From positions 1-34,019 of the forward strand of contig CAMLDO010000023.1 of NCBI GenBank assembly GCA_946478865.1: DNA of 34,019 nucleotides. The letters are read 5' to 3'. How positions within the stretch are numbered: position 1 is the stretch's first letter; every line of letters starts with the position of its first letter. The notes beneath the pieces are model-generated. The model was given only the letters and a program-made list of their open reading frames with translations. It was not told the origin of the DNA and made no database searches. Source of the stretch: an uncultured Methylobacillus sp. (lineage in GTDB: Bacteria > Pseudomonadota > Gammaproteobacteria > Burkholderiales > Methylophilaceae). A program made the position numbers and the translations under genes. Positions 6,139 to 14,840 of the stretch are shown piece after piece.

Positions 6139-7206
6139 ATGAACAGTATCAACAATAAATACGGGCTCACCGCCGCGCTGCTGATGGCGCTGGGAATGAG
6201 TACCGGCGTGACGGCCGCCGATAAAGGCCTCGCGTACGTATCCAACCAGGATGGCGGCGTGACGGTCATCGACCTCGCCACCATGGAGTCCAAGGGCAGC
6301 ATCGATATCGGCGCCAAAGGCCCGCGCGGCATCGGCGTTACCACAGACGGCAAGTATCTGGTCACCGCCAACCGCGACGACGGCAACATTTCCGTGATCG
6401 ACCGCGCCAGCGGCAAGGTCGAGAAGCATATCCCCATCGGCAAGAACCCCGAATTCGTGCGCATCCTCGGCGACAAGGTCTACATTTCCTACGAACCCAG
6501 CTCCAAGGGCGGACCGCCCCCCAAACCCGGGGCCAAGCCGGTAGAGGACGATGATGACGACGAGGAAAAGATTCCCGCCAAGATTTCCGTGGTCGACCTC
6601 AAGCAAGGCAAGGTAGTGCAGGAAATCACCGGCGGCCCGGAAACCGAAGGCATCGAGTTTTCCCCCGATGGCAAGAAGCTCGTCATTACCAACGAGGCTG
6701 ACAACACCATCACCGTACACGACATGAAGTCGGGCAAGCTGCTCAAGACGATCCAGACGCACAAGTACGGCGACCGCCCGCGCGGCATCAAGGTATCGCC
6801 GGATGGCTCGACCTATGTTTCCACACTGGAATACGGCAACAAGATTCTGGTGCTGGACAAGAACTTCAATGTGAAAAAAACGGTGGACACTGCCAAGACG
6901 CCGTACGGCATTTCCTTCGATCCGCAAGGCAAGTACATCTTCGTCGCAGCCAACAAGGACAAGCTGCTGCAGGTGTTCGATGCCAAGACCTTCAAGAAGG
7001 TCAAGGATGTTCCGACCGGCGAACGCTGCTGGCACTTCAGCTTTACGCCTGACAACCAGAACGTGCTGCTCGCCTGCGGCAAGTCGGATGCGGTCTACGT
7101 GATCGACGCCAACAAGCTGGAAGTCACCAAGCAGATCGGCGACAAGCAAATGCCTTGGGGCATCGTGACCTACCCGAAGTCGGCCGGCTCGCTGGATAAA
7201 CCTTAA
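6139..7206 (+). CDS. periplasmic YVTN-family beta-propeller protein
   Basis: 355 aa. GGAG lies 10-13 nt before ATG. Residues 1-26 are a signal peptide (predicted cut VTA|AD). The rest is repeats of the type xxYVSNQDGGVTVIDLAT..., VTANRDDGNISVIDR, VITNEADNTITVHD, VSTLEYGNKILVLD, FVAANKDKLLQVFD and LLACGKSDAVYVID, typical of the seven-bladed YVTN/cytochrome-d1-like propeller. It resembles the propellers associated with PQQ-dependent alcohol oxidation, but no PQQ dehydrogenase is in view. Between two blades (about residues 121-145) lies an insertion of Pro/Gly/Lys followed by an acidic run VEDDDDDEE. The gene has its own upstream region and probably its own promoter. Binding partner and role are unknown. 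Confidence 0.85.
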   Translation: MNSINNKYGLTAALLMALGMSTGVTAADKGLAYVSNQDGGVTVIDLATMESKGSIDIGAKGPRGIGVTTDGKYLVTANRDDGNISVIDRASGKVEKHIPIGKNPEFVRILGDKVYISYEPSSKGGPPPKPGAKPVEDDDDDEEKIPAKISVVDLKQGKVVQEITGGPETEGIEFSPDGKKLVITNEADNTITVHDMKSGKLLKTIQTHKYGDRPRGIKVSPDGSTYVSTLEYGNKILVLDKNFNVKKTVDTAKTPYGISFDPQGKYIFVAANKDKLLQVFDAKTFKKVKDVPTGERCWHFSFTPDNQNVLLACGKSDAVYVIDANKLEVTKQIGDKQMPWGIVTYPKSAGSLDKP

Positions 7207-7232
7207 CCACAGCTCCAACTCGAGCCGAAATA

Positions 7233-7257
7233 TCCGCCCTTCTTCCCGAAGGGCGGA
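7233..7257. terminator. 10-bp hairpin between convergent genes
   Basis: TCCGCCCTTC (7233-7242), loop TTCCC, GAAGGGCGGA (7248-7257). It sits between the stop of the beta-propeller gene and the stop of the convergent DUF6494 gene, so it is well placed to act as a bidirectional terminator. Neither side has a strong T-run, so termination efficiency is uncertain. Confidence 0.5.
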
Positions 7258-7272
7258 ATTCCCGCTCAGCCA

Positions 7273-7479
7273 TTATTCCAGGCTGATTTCCCCATCGAAA
7301 TTGACGCTGAGGTCCAGTGCCTCGATACGCAGCGTCATTTTTGCCGGCAGCTTTTCGTAGCCCTTGAGCTGCCCGTTCGCCATGGCGTCAGCCACGGCTT
7401 TTTCGATTTCGTGCTGCGAATGCACGCCTACCGTCTTGAGGTACTTGCGGATACTCATATTGAAGGTGTCTTCATTCAT
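7273..7479 (-). CDS. DUF6494-family small protein
   Basis: 68 aa starting MNEDTFNMSIRKYLKTVGV. ATG 7479 is chosen because AGGAG lies 8-12 nt upstream; the longer frame to 7512 adds residues encoded by that Shine-Dalgarno. The conserved features are SQHEIEKAV near the middle and LPAKMTLRIEALDLSVNFDGEISLE at the end, matching a small uncharacterised proteobacterial family. It lies 46 bases downstream of the Yip1-like gene on the same strand and is probably co-transcribed with it. No function is known. Confidence 0.8.
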   Translation of the reverse strand: MNEDTFNMSIRKYLKTVGVHSQHEIEKAVADAMANGQLKGYEKLPAKMTLRIEALDLSVNFDGEISLE

Positions 7480-7525
7480 GACGATCTCCTTTCGTTCCCC
7501 CTTGGACGCCATGCTCCCGGATTCG

Positions 7526-8131
7526 TCACCCGAGGAAAGGCATGTGGTATTGCAGATTCTGGACGCTGCTCCAGACCACCAGCGTGCACACCATCAGAAA
7601 GCCCAGCGCCACAGTACCCGCGATCAGCACGGCGCCGAACACCAGGATCGCATGCCCTTGCTCCTTCATGCGGAACACCACCGGTATGCCGTAGTAGAGC
7701 AAGCCCGCCGTCGCCATCATCGCCAGCGAAACGATCACGACATTCACGAGCGCGCTAGGCAGCAGCAGGAAGATCGGCGCCATCCACAATGGCGTGGGCG
7801 CAACTGAGGCAATAATGAAGGAGTCCTTGTAGCTGGGGTGAATTTCGCCCAGTTCGCCCAGTTGCCGGATCAGCATGGCCATGATGGGAACCGCGGCCAG
7901 TTCGACCAGAAACAGGACTATCGCGATGACCAGCAGCTTGGTGGAACCCATGGTGGGGAAGAACTGCCCGCCGTATTTGCCCCCGGCCAGGAACAACATC
8001 AAGGGAGGAATCAGCGAGAACGGGACAACGTGCAGGAAGAAAATGCCGGGAATCGAGGGTTTGCTGTGAATCAGACGGCTCCAGCCTCGGGCCGGGGTAG
8101 CAAACAACGAGAACAACGTGAGCGGATGCAT
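7526..8131 (-). CDS. Yip1-family multi-pass inner membrane protein
   Basis: 201 aa starting MHPLTLFSLFATPARGWSRL. AGGAG lies 7-11 nt before ATG 8131, favouring it over the longer frame to 8167. About five hydrophobic segments are visible (approximately residues 28-50, 65-88, 105-125, 127-150 and 165-190), with a short cytoplasmic N-terminus containing the family-like start F.-P..GW..I. The Yip1 domain in bacteria has no assigned biochemical role. It forms a probable two-gene operon with the DUF6494 gene and is transcribed divergently from the DUF2244-cox operon. Confidence 0.78.
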   Translation of the reverse strand: MHPLTLFSLFATPARGWSRLIHSKPSIPGIFFLHVVPFSLIPPLMLFLAGGKYGGQFFPTMGSTKLLVIAIVLFLVELAAVPIMAMLIRQLGELGEIHPSYKDSFIIASVAPTPLWMAPIFLLLPSALVNVVIVSLAMMATAGLLYYGIPVVFRMKEQGHAILVFGAVLIAGTVALGFLMVCTLVVWSSVQNLQYHMPFLG

Positions 8132-8252
8132 GGTGATCTCCTCTTGTTTTCCAAGAAGCCTGGCCATCCCGCGAGGTAGTGCTGCAGCGCCTGGACCGCC
8201 CCCGCGATCATTCCGGTGCTTCTAACAGTTTGTTTTGCATGCCCAGTTTACT

Positions 8253-8279
8253 ATTTCGCATGGCTTTGTACAGCGAAAT
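8253..8279. promoter_or_regulatory. inverted repeat in the divergent promoter region
   Basis: ATTTCGC (8253-8259) and GCGAAAT (8273-8279) are perfect 7-bp arms with 13 bp between. The element lies in the AT-rich spacer between the Yip1-like gene and the cox-associated operon, just upstream of a candidate promoter (8288-8316). A regulator-binding site is plausible; the regulator is unknown. Confidence 0.4.
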
Positions 8280-8287
8280 GAAAACGG

Positions 8288-8316
8288 TTGTAATGCGTCC
8301 AATATCATACTACTAT
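8288..8316 (+). promoter_or_regulatory. candidate sigma-70 promoter for the DUF2244-cox operon
   Basis: TTGTAA (8288-8293), 17-bp spacer, TACTAT (8311-8316); four of six matches in each box. It lies about 68 bp upstream of ATG 8384 in the most AT-rich part of the spacer. Confidence 0.4.
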
Positions 8317-8383
8317 TGTCAACAATTCAGGTGGTTCACTCAGCCCTAGCTGCTCTCGCATCGCTAGAAAATTGAGGCACACC

Positions 8384-8866
8384 ATGGTCGATGTCAGCGG
8401 TACCACATCATCGGCGCACTACTCCATCACAGCCAGGCCAAATTGTTCTTTGTCCGCGGCAAGCACTCTTTGTGTCTTCTCCATCATCGCATTCATCACG
8501 CTGGCAATCGCCGTAGGCTTCGCGCTCCTCGGCGCATGGCTGGTGCTTCCCTTTGCCGGACTGGAGCTCGTAGTCCTCTGGCTCTGCTTTCATCATGTGT
8601 GGCGCCATGTCCACGACTATGAACGCCTGGTCATCGACCACGACAAGGTCATCGTCGACACGCACGATCCCCGTTCCGACAGTCATATCGAACTCAACAG
8701 CTATTGGGCGCAGGTGGTCATGGAAATGCTGCCGGACGGCGAATGCCGTCGGCTGGCGTTGAGGTCGCACGGCAAGGAGATCGAATTCGGACGGCTGCTC
8801 AACGGCCGTGAGCGGGTGGATCTTGGGTTGAATCTCAAGGCGCGCCTGGGACATGCGCCACCATGA
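8384..8866 (+). CDS. DUF2244 membrane protein, first gene of the cox operon
   Basis: 160 aa starting MVDVSGTT; ATG 8384 has GAGG 6-9 nt upstream and is preferred to the in-frame TTG at 8372. Residues RPNCSLS are followed by two adjacent hydrophobic segments (about 28-75, including GFALLGAWLVLPFAGLEL) and a soluble domain with a late SHGKEIEFGRLLN.-ER motif, the pattern of DUF2244. The family is often found next to cytochrome oxidase genes, as here, where coxB starts 11 bases after its stop. A role in oxidase assembly has been suspected from context only. Confidence 0.85.
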   Translation: MVDVSGTTSSAHYSITARPNCSLSAASTLCVFSIIAFITLAIAVGFALLGAWLVLPFAGLELVVLWLCFHHVWRHVHDYERLVIDHDKVIVDTHDPRSDSHIELNSYWAQVVMEMLPDGECRRLALRSHGKEIEFGRLLNGRERVDLGLNLKARLGHAPP

Positions 8867-8876
8867 AAGGATAAAA

Positions 8877-10064
8877 ATGACCAAAACAACGACCGCAACA
8901 ACAATACTGGTCGCCGGTCTTTACTCCGTACCGGCCTTCGCAAATTATCAATTCAATCTACAGCCCGCCGCGACCCCGATCGCCACGGAAATCTACGAGC
9001 TGCACAACCTGATCCTGCTGGTCTGCCTGCTCATTTTCATCATCGTTTTCGGCGTCATGTTCTATGCGCTGTACAAGCATCGCAAGTCCGCGGGCCACCA
9101 GGCCGCCAAGTTCAGTCACAACACCAAGCTGGAAATCGTCTGGACCATTATTCCGTTCTTCATCCTCGTGGGGATGGCGTATCCCACGACGCATACGATT
9201 TTGCGCATGAAGAATGCCGATAACCCGGATATCAGCATCAAGGTCACCGGGCACCAGTGGAACTGGGAATACGACTATCTGGAAGCCGGGGTGAAATATG
9301 CAAGCAACCTCGCTACACCGCGCGAGCAGATCGACAACAAGGTCCCCAAGACCGAGCATTACCTGCTGGAAGTCGACCAGCCGCTGGTTGTGCCGGCCGG
9401 AAAAAAGGTACGACTGCTGCTCACCGCAACCGACGTGATCCACGCCTGGTGGATTCCCGCCTTCGGCGTGAAGCAGGACGCGATCCCGGGCTTCATCAAC
9501 GAAGCCTGGTTCAACGTGGACAAGCCCGGCATCTATCGCGGGCAGTGCGCCGAACTGTGCGGCGTAGGCCATGCCTACATGCCCATCGTGGTCGAGGCGA
9601 AATCGCCCGAGGACTTCGATATCTGGCTGCGCGACAGAAGAGTTGCCCAGGCGGTCGAGGCGCAGGCCTCCTTGCGCAAATACACGATGGACGACCTCAT
9701 GAAGCACGGGGAAAGCATCTTCAATTCGCGTTGCTCCACGTGCCACCAGGCAACCGGCAAGGGCATCCCCGGCGTATTCCCGCCCCTCATCGAAGGCGAA
9801 ACCTTCAAGAACCCCGATACGCTCCGGCGCCTGGAAGAAAGAGGCTTTGCCAAGGACGGCAGAATCGTCATGGGACCAAAGGACAAGCATCTCGATATCG
9901 TGATGCACGGCATTCCCAACACGGCGATGCAAGCGCTCGGCCAGCAGATGTCCGACCTCGACGTGGCGGCCGTGATCACCTACGAACGCAACAGCTGGGG
10001 CAACAAGACCGGGGATATCGTGCAGCCGTCAGAAGTCGCCGCCGTGCGCAAACCCAAAGGATAA
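8877..10064 (+). CDS. coxB: cytochrome c oxidase subunit II with fused cytochrome c domain
   Basis: 395 aa. AAAGGA precedes ATG 8877. Signal peptide 1-22 (predicted cut AFA|NY), two TM helices (about 40-63 and 83-103), then the cupredoxin domain with CuA ligands H189, C224, E226, C228, H232 and M235 (CAELCGVGHAYM). A C-terminal cytochrome c domain carries CSTCH (286-290) and a candidate distal Met in NTAMQAL. It accepts electrons from a cytochrome c donor and passes them through CuA to subunit I; the fused heme c is typical of caa3-type oxidases and of many betaproteobacterial subunits II. Residues are consistent with a periplasmic-facing domain. Start of the coxB-coxA-coxC block. Confidence 0.96.
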   Translation: MTKTTTATTILVAGLYSVPAFANYQFNLQPAATPIATEIYELHNLILLVCLLIFIIVFGVMFYALYKHRKSAGHQAAKFSHNTKLEIVWTIIPFFILVGMAYPTTHTILRMKNADNPDISIKVTGHQWNWEYDYLEAGVKYASNLATPREQIDNKVPKTEHYLLEVDQPLVVPAGKKVRLLLTATDVIHAWWIPAFGVKQDAIPGFINEAWFNVDKPGIYRGQCAELCGVGHAYMPIVVEAKSPEDFDIWLRDRRVAQAVEAQASLRKYTMDDLMKHGESIFNSRCSTCHQATGKGIPGVFPPLIEGETFKNPDTLRRLEERGFAKDGRIVMGPKDKHLDIVMHGIPNTAMQALGQQMSDLDVAAVITYERNSWGNKTGDIVQPSEVAAVRKPKG

Positions 10065-10076
10065 AAGGAGAAGGTC

Positions 10077-11648
10077 ATGGTCACGACAACGACGCACGAC
10101 ACCCATCATGCCCATCCGACCGGCGCGCTGCGCTGGCTCACTTCGACCAACCACAAGGACATCGGCACGCTGTACCTGTGGTTCAGCTTCTTCATGTTTT
10201 TGTTCGCCGGCGCGCTGGCGATGCTGATCCGCGCCGAACTGTTCCAGCCAGGTCTGCAATTCTTCCAGCCCAATCTGTTCAACCAGTTCACCACCATGCA
10301 CGGCCTCATCATGATCTTCGGCGCGATCATGCCGGCCTTCGTCGGCTTCGCCAACTGGCAGATTCCGCTCATGATAGGGGCGCCGGACATGGCTTTCCCC
10401 CGCCTCAACAACTGGAGTTTCTGGCTGTTGCCCGCCGCAGGCGTGCTGCTGCTGAGCTCCTTCGTCATGCCGGGCGGCGCGGCGGCAGGGGGCTGGACGA
10501 TGTACCCGCCGCTGTTCATCCAGGGTGGCGTGGCGTATGACATGACGATCTTCGCGGTGCACATCATGGGGCTTTCGTCCATCATGGGCTCGATCAACAT
10601 CATCACTACCATCCTCAACATGCGGGCACCGGGGATGACGATGATGAAGATGCCGATCTTCGTCTGGACCTGGCTCATCACCGCCTTCCTGCTCATCTCG
10701 GCAATGCCGGTGCTCGCGTCGGCCGTGACCATGCTGCTGACCGACCGCCATTTCGGCACCTATTTCTTCAACGCAGCCGGCGGCGGCGACCCGGTGATGT
10801 TCCAGCACATTTTCTGGTTCTTCGGCCACCCCGAGGTCTACATCATGATCCTGCCGGCCTTCGGCATTTTATCCAGCATCATCCCGACCTTCTCGCGCAA
10901 ACCGCTGTTCGGCTATACCTCCATGGTCTACGCCACGGCGGCGATTGCGCTGCTGTCGTTCACGGTATGGGCACACCATATGTTCACGGTCGGCATGCCG
11001 ACGGCGTCGCAGCTGTTCTTCATGTATGCCACCATGCTGATCGCGGTACCGACGGGAGTGAAGGTGTTCAACTGGACCGCGACCATGTGGCGCGGATCGA
11101 TCACCTTCGAAACGCCGATGCTGTTCGCGATCGCCGTGGTGTGTCTATTCACCATCGGCGGCTTCAGCGGGCTGGTGCTCGCCATCGTGCCGGTGGATAT
11201 CCAGCTGCAGGATACCTACTACGTGGTGGCGCATTTCCACTACGTGCTGTTCTCGGGTGCCGCCATGAGCATCATGGCGGGCGTGTATTACTGGCTGCCG
11301 AAATGGACCGGTCACATGTATGACGAGCGGCTCGGGAAAATTCATTTCTGGCTGACCACGATCGCATTCAACGTCACCTTCTTCCCGATGCACTTCGTCG
11401 GCCTGGCCGGCATGCCGCGCCGCATTCCGGACTATGCCCTGCAATTCGCCGAATTCAACATGATCCAGTCCCTCGGTGCATTCGTGCTCGGCGCGAGCCA
11501 GTTGATCTTCCTCTACACCGTCGTCAAGTGCATACGCGGCGGCGCACCGGCCGGAGACCGGCCATGGGAAGGGGCGGACAGCCTGGAATGGACGCTGAGC
11601 TCCCCACCGCCCTATCACTCTTTCGAAACCGCACCTGCGCTGAAATAA
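10077..11648 (+). CDS. coxA: cytochrome c oxidase subunit I
   Basis: 523 aa, full length for an A-type heme-copper oxidase. AAGGAG lies 5-10 nt before ATG. Ligands are all present: H75 and H388 (low-spin heme a), H386 (heme a3, in AHFHYV), CuB ligands H251, H300 and H301, and the cross-linked Y255 with E253 in GHPEVY. The motif places it in family A with a D-channel glutamate. It catalyses O2 reduction coupled to proton pumping in the inner membrane. It lies 12 bases downstream of coxB. Confidence 0.98.
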   Translation: MVTTTTHDTHHAHPTGALRWLTSTNHKDIGTLYLWFSFFMFLFAGALAMLIRAELFQPGLQFFQPNLFNQFTTMHGLIMIFGAIMPAFVGFANWQIPLMIGAPDMAFPRLNNWSFWLLPAAGVLLLSSFVMPGGAAAGGWTMYPPLFIQGGVAYDMTIFAVHIMGLSSIMGSINIITTILNMRAPGMTMMKMPIFVWTWLITAFLLISAMPVLASAVTMLLTDRHFGTYFFNAAGGGDPVMFQHIFWFFGHPEVYIMILPAFGILSSIIPTFSRKPLFGYTSMVYATAAIALLSFTVWAHHMFTVGMPTASQLFFMYATMLIAVPTGVKVFNWTATMWRGSITFETPMLFAIAVVCLFTIGGFSGLVLAIVPVDIQLQDTYYVVAHFHYVLFSGAAMSIMAGVYYWLPKWTGHMYDERLGKIHFWLTTIAFNVTFFPMHFVGLAGMPRRIPDYALQFAEFNMIQSLGAFVLGASQLIFLYTVVKCIRGGAPAGDRPWEGADSLEWTLSSPPPYHSFETAPALK

Positions 11649-11673
11649 CGGTCTAACAAGGGAAGGAGTCGAA

Positions 11674-12519
11674 ATGAAAACCATGACTCGGCAACACAAC
11701 CCGCGCTACTACGTTCCGGCGCCCTCCTGGTGGCCGCTCATCGGCTCCGTTGCACTTTTGCTGATGGCCTCGGGCTTCGTCGTGCTGCTGCAGGAACACA
11801 GGCTGGGCGCCTACATCATGGCCGCGGGTGCGCTCATCCTCGCGTACATGCTCACGGGCTGGTTCGGCAACGTGATTCGCGAAAGCGTCAGCGGGCTTTT
11901 CAACGACCAGGTCGATACGTCGTACCGCTGGGGCATGGGCTGGTTCATCTTTTCGGAGGTGATGTTCTTCGGCGCGCTGTTTTTCGCGCTGTTCTACATC
12001 CGGCTTTTCACCGTGCCCGAACTGGGCGACACCCATCTGCTATGGCCGGATTACCATGCGGCATGGCCCACCTCGGGACCCGGCGTACACAAGGCATTTT
12101 CACCCATGCCGGCCTGGGGCATCCCGGCCATCAATACCCTCATTCTGCTCAGTTCCGGTGCCACGGTCACCTGGGCGCATTGGGGACTCAAGAACAATAA
12201 TCGGACCCAGCTCAAGATCGGGCTGATATTCACAATATTGCTCGGCCTGCTCTTTCTGGGATTGCAATTGCACGAGTACCGCTCCGCGACATTCGACTTT
12301 CAGACGGGTATCTATGGCGCCACCTTCTTCATGCTGACTGGCTTTCACGGAGCGCATGTCACGCTAGGCGCCATCATGTTGACGGTGATTCTGGGCAGGG
12401 TCTACGCCGGCCATTTCACGCCGGAACGCCATTTCGCCTTCGAAGCAGTGTCCTGGTACTGGCATTTTGTCGATGTCGTATGGCTATTGCTGTTCGTATT
12501 CGTGTACTGGCTCGTTTAA
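11674..12519 (+). CDS. coxC: cytochrome c oxidase subunit III
   Basis: 281 aa with about seven TM segments. Starts MKTMTRQHNPRYYVPAPSWWP, the common start of subunit III, after a GGAAGGAG ribosome site. Conserved segments include WGMGWFIFSEVMFFGALFFALFY, GFHGAHVTLG and the end AVSWYWHFVDVVWLLLF. It stabilises the O2/proton path of subunit I. It follows coxA by 25 bases; the assembly gene ctaG (cox11), usually between coxA and coxC in relatives, is not here. Confidence 0.97.
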   Translation: MKTMTRQHNPRYYVPAPSWWPLIGSVALLLMASGFVVLLQEHRLGAYIMAAGALILAYMLTGWFGNVIRESVSGLFNDQVDTSYRWGMGWFIFSEVMFFGALFFALFYIRLFTVPELGDTHLLWPDYHAAWPTSGPGVHKAFSPMPAWGIPAINTLILLSSGATVTWAHWGLKNNNRTQLKIGLIFTILLGLLFLGLQLHEYRSATFDFQTGIYGATFFMLTGFHGAHVTLGAIMLTVILGRVYAGHFTPERHFAFEAVSWYWHFVDVVWLLLFVFVYWLV

Positions 12520-12555
12520 CGCGCCTGTCTCATCGCAGGCGCAGGAGGACTCAAA

Positions 12556-13077
12556 ATGAACCGCAGACTGTATTTCATGCTGCCTGACTCGCAAAGCGCG
12601 CATGCGATGATGGACGACTTGCTGCTTGCGCGCGTCAATTCCAACCGCATTCATTTCCTCGCAAAGCCGGAAGTGGATATCGGGGACCTGCCCAAGGCGA
12701 ACATCGTCGAACGCACGGACTTCCTCGAAGGCTGGGAAATCGGCACCTTGCTCGGAGGCGTGCTGGGACTGGTCGCGGGGTTGCTGGCGGTATGGATACC
12801 GCCCTGGCCGTTCGAGGACCCGGTCCCGCTGCTGGCGATTCCTATCTGCATCATTGTCGGGCTGGTCGCCGGCGGATTGTGGACAGGCATCGTCGCGAGC
12901 GCGATTCCGGATCACCGTTTGCAGCCGTTCGAGAACGAAATCGCGCAAGGCAAGGTGCTCATGATGGTGCTGATACCGTTTCACCGTGTGGAAGAAATTC
13001 GCGCGCTCGTAGTGAAGAAACACCCGGAAGCCGTCTATGACGGAACATGGCCTTCCGAGCATGTGATCTTTCCTTAA
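12556..13077 (+). CDS. two-TM membrane protein of unknown function, cox-linked
   Basis: 173 aa. AGGAGG lies 8-13 nt before ATG. The N-terminus MNRRLYFMLPDSQSAHAMMDDLL reads like a small cytoplasmic alpha/beta domain; two hydrophobic hairpin segments follow (about 63-85 and 89-115, Gly-rich), then a second soluble part (QGKVLMMVLIPFHRVEEI). The layout resembles DUF1269-like or general-stress membrane proteins, without firm assignment. It lies 36 bases after coxC and likely ends the operon, with a hairpin at 13111-13138. Confidence 0.7.
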   Translation: MNRRLYFMLPDSQSAHAMMDDLLLARVNSNRIHFLAKPEVDIGDLPKANIVERTDFLEGWEIGTLLGGVLGLVAGLLAVWIPPWPFEDPVPLLAIPICIIVGLVAGGLWTGIVASAIPDHRLQPFENEIAQGKVLMMVLIPFHRVEEIRALVVKKHPEAVYDGTWPSEHVIFP

Positions 13078-13110
13078 CAGCGCGCCGAATCGAGCTTCTT
13101 GTCAGCCAAT

Positions 13111-13138
13111 AACCGGAGTGTTCTTATGCACTCCGGTT
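13111..13138 (+). terminator. strong hairpin after the cox-linked gene
   Basis: AACCGGAGTG (13111-13120), loop TTCTTATG, CACTCCGGTT (13129-13138), a perfect 10-bp stem 34 bases after the stop codon. The following bases are ACCCCC, not a T-run, so it could be a weak terminator, a 3'-end stabiliser or part of the gcv leader. Confidence 0.5.
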
Positions 13139-13295
13139 ACCCCCTCGCGCCCATCATCCGAATGGCGCATCATGAAATCAATGCTCCTTGCAATTGTTAT
13201 CCGCTTGTTTGAGCATGTCACCAAGCACAGCCGTGCATGAACCCTTGCCGTTGAAACAGGTCTCGATCAAAGGAACAGCCACCCGGAACCGTGAC

Positions 13296-14372
13296 ATGAC
13301 AAAAACAACGCCCTTTCACCCCGCCCATCTCCGTCTGCATGCCCGCATGGTCGATTTTCATGGCTGGGAAATGCCGCTCCATTACGGTTCGCAGGTCGAG
13401 GAGCATCATGCAGTGCGCCGGGACTGCGGCATGTTCGACATCTCGCACATGTGCGCACTGGATGCGATCGGACCGGATGCCAAACCCTTCATGCAGCGCC
13501 TGCTCGCCAATGACGTGGAAAAGCTGCGTGCAGGAAAAGCGCTCTACAGCTGCATGCTCAATGAAACGGGTGGCGTGATCGACGACCTCATCGCCTACTA
13601 CCTCGGCGGCGGACGCTATCGCATCGTCGTCAATGCCGCGACATCCGAGAAAGACATCCGCTGGATGCGCGCCTGCATCGAATCGTGGCACATGCAGCTC
13701 ACCCTGACACCTCGCTGCGACCTCGCGATGCTTGCCGTACAGGGTCCCCATGCACGCGAAGCAGTATGGCAAGCGCTGCCGGCTATACGCGATGCCACGG
13801 CGGCGATGCCTCCCTTCCATGCGCAGCAGCTCGATGAGTATTTCGTCGCACGCACCGGCTACACCGGCGAGGACGGCTTCGAACTGACCTTCCCCGGCAC
13901 TCTCGCGGATGCATTGTGGAATCGCCTGCAGGAACTCGGCGTAAGACCATGCGGACTAGGCGCACGCGATACCTTGCGGCTTGAAGCGGGCATGAATCTT
14001 TACGGACAGGACATGGACGAAGCGGCGTCACCGCTCGATTCCGGCCTCGGCTGGACCGTCGTATTCGACACGGCGCGCGAATTCGTCGGGCGCCAGGCAC
14101 TGCTCACCCGTCCGCGCCAGTCTCAGTTTCTCGGACTGGTGCTGGAGGAAGGCGGCGTACTGCGCTCGCATCAGAAGGTTTTCACCACCACCGGCGAGGG
14201 CATCATTACCAGCGGCACCTTTTCCCCGACCATGGAGCAATCGATTGCGCTGGCGCGGCTCCCGCTCGATTCCACCGTCGGCGATACGGTAGAGGTGGAA
14301 ATTCGCGGCAAGCGCCATGCTGCCCGCATCGTGAAACCGCCGTTCGTACGCAACGGCAAAATTTTGGTCTAA
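13296..14372 (+). CDS. gcvT: glycine cleavage system T protein (aminomethyltransferase)
   Basis: 358 aa. ATG 13296 is chosen because relatives start just before the [22 protein letters not shown] block; the frame is open upstream to 13188 but that part is not family-like. Only GGA (7-9 nt before ATG) resembles a ribosome site. It transfers the methylene group of the lipoyl-bound aminomethyl to tetrahydrofolate, giving 5,10-methylene-THF and ammonia. Motifs include [31 protein letters not shown] and [20 protein letters not shown]. First gene of gcvT-gcvH-gcvPA-gcvPB. No glycine riboswitch was found in its 218-base upstream gap. Confidence 0.96.
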   Translation: MTKTTPFHPAHLRLHARMVDFHGWEMPLHYGSQVEEHHAVRRDCGMFDISHMCALDAIGPDAKPFMQRLLANDVEKLRAGKALYSCMLNETGGVIDDLIAYYLGGGRYRIVVNAATSEKDIRWMRACIESWHMQLTLTPRCDLAMLAVQGPHAREAVWQALPAIRDATAAMPPFHAQQLDEYFVARTGYTGEDGFELTFPGTLADALWNRLQELGVRPCGLGARDTLRLEAGMNLYGQDMDEAASPLDSGLGWTVVFDTAREFVGRQALLTRPRQSQFLGLVLEEGGVLRSHQKVFTTTGEGIITSGTFSPTMEQSIALARLPLDSTVGDTVEVEIRGKRHAARIVKPPFVRNGKILV

Positions 14373-14438
14373 ACTTCAAGGAACTGGTTGCCGACACAGG
14401 GCGCCGCAAATAACAGCAACGAATTTCAGGAACGATCC

Positions 14439-14822
14439 ATGTCCAACATCCCCGCCGATCTCAAATATGCCAAAACCCATGAGTGGGCCCGCCTCGAAAG
14501 CGACGGCAGTCTCACCGTCGGCATCACCGACCATGCGCAGTACCTGCTGGGCGATCTGGTCTTCATCGAACTGCCCGAAGTCGGCAGCAGCGTAGCCGCG
14601 GGCAAGGAAGTTGCGGTAGTGGAATCGGTCAAGGCGGCCTCGGATATCTACGCTCCGGTCAGCGGCAAGATCAGCAGCGTCAATCAGGAGGCCGCTGACG
14701 CTCCCGAGAAGGTCAACAACGACGCCTACGACACTTGGCTGTTCAAGATGACGCCGGACAACCCGGCCGATCTCGCGCAACTGCTCGATGCCGCCGGATA
14801 TCAGCAGGAAATCGGCGAATAA
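14439..14822 (+). CDS. gcvH: glycine cleavage system H protein
   Basis: 127 aa, normal length. AGGAA lies 7-11 nt before ATG 14439; the longer frame from 14388 is not family-like. Starts [20 protein letters not shown]. Lipoyl attachment site is K65 in [17 protein letters not shown]. It shuttles the aminomethyl group between P, T and L proteins. It lies 66 bases after gcvT. Confidence 0.97.
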   Translation: MSNIPADLKYAKTHEWARLESDGSLTVGITDHAQYLLGDLVFIELPEVGSSVAAGKEVAVVESVKAASDIYAPVSGKISSVNQEAADAPEKVNNDAYDTWLFKMTPDNPADLAQLLDAAGYQQEIGE

Positions 14823-14840
14823 CGACAGATACTTCCGCAG

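Noticed and set aside
9257..10540. 427-codon plus-strand frame crossing the coxB-coxA junction
   Set aside because: Out-of-frame reading of two clearly identified oxidase genes.
13190..13205. Lac-operator-like bases AATTGTTATCCGCT, as if vector-derived
   Set aside because: Only 14 bases match and the flanks differ from any cloning vector; most likely chance.
13078..13295. Glycine riboswitch upstream of gcvT
   Set aside because: Common in other bacteria at this place, but none of the conserved glycine-aptamer blocks is visible in this gap.
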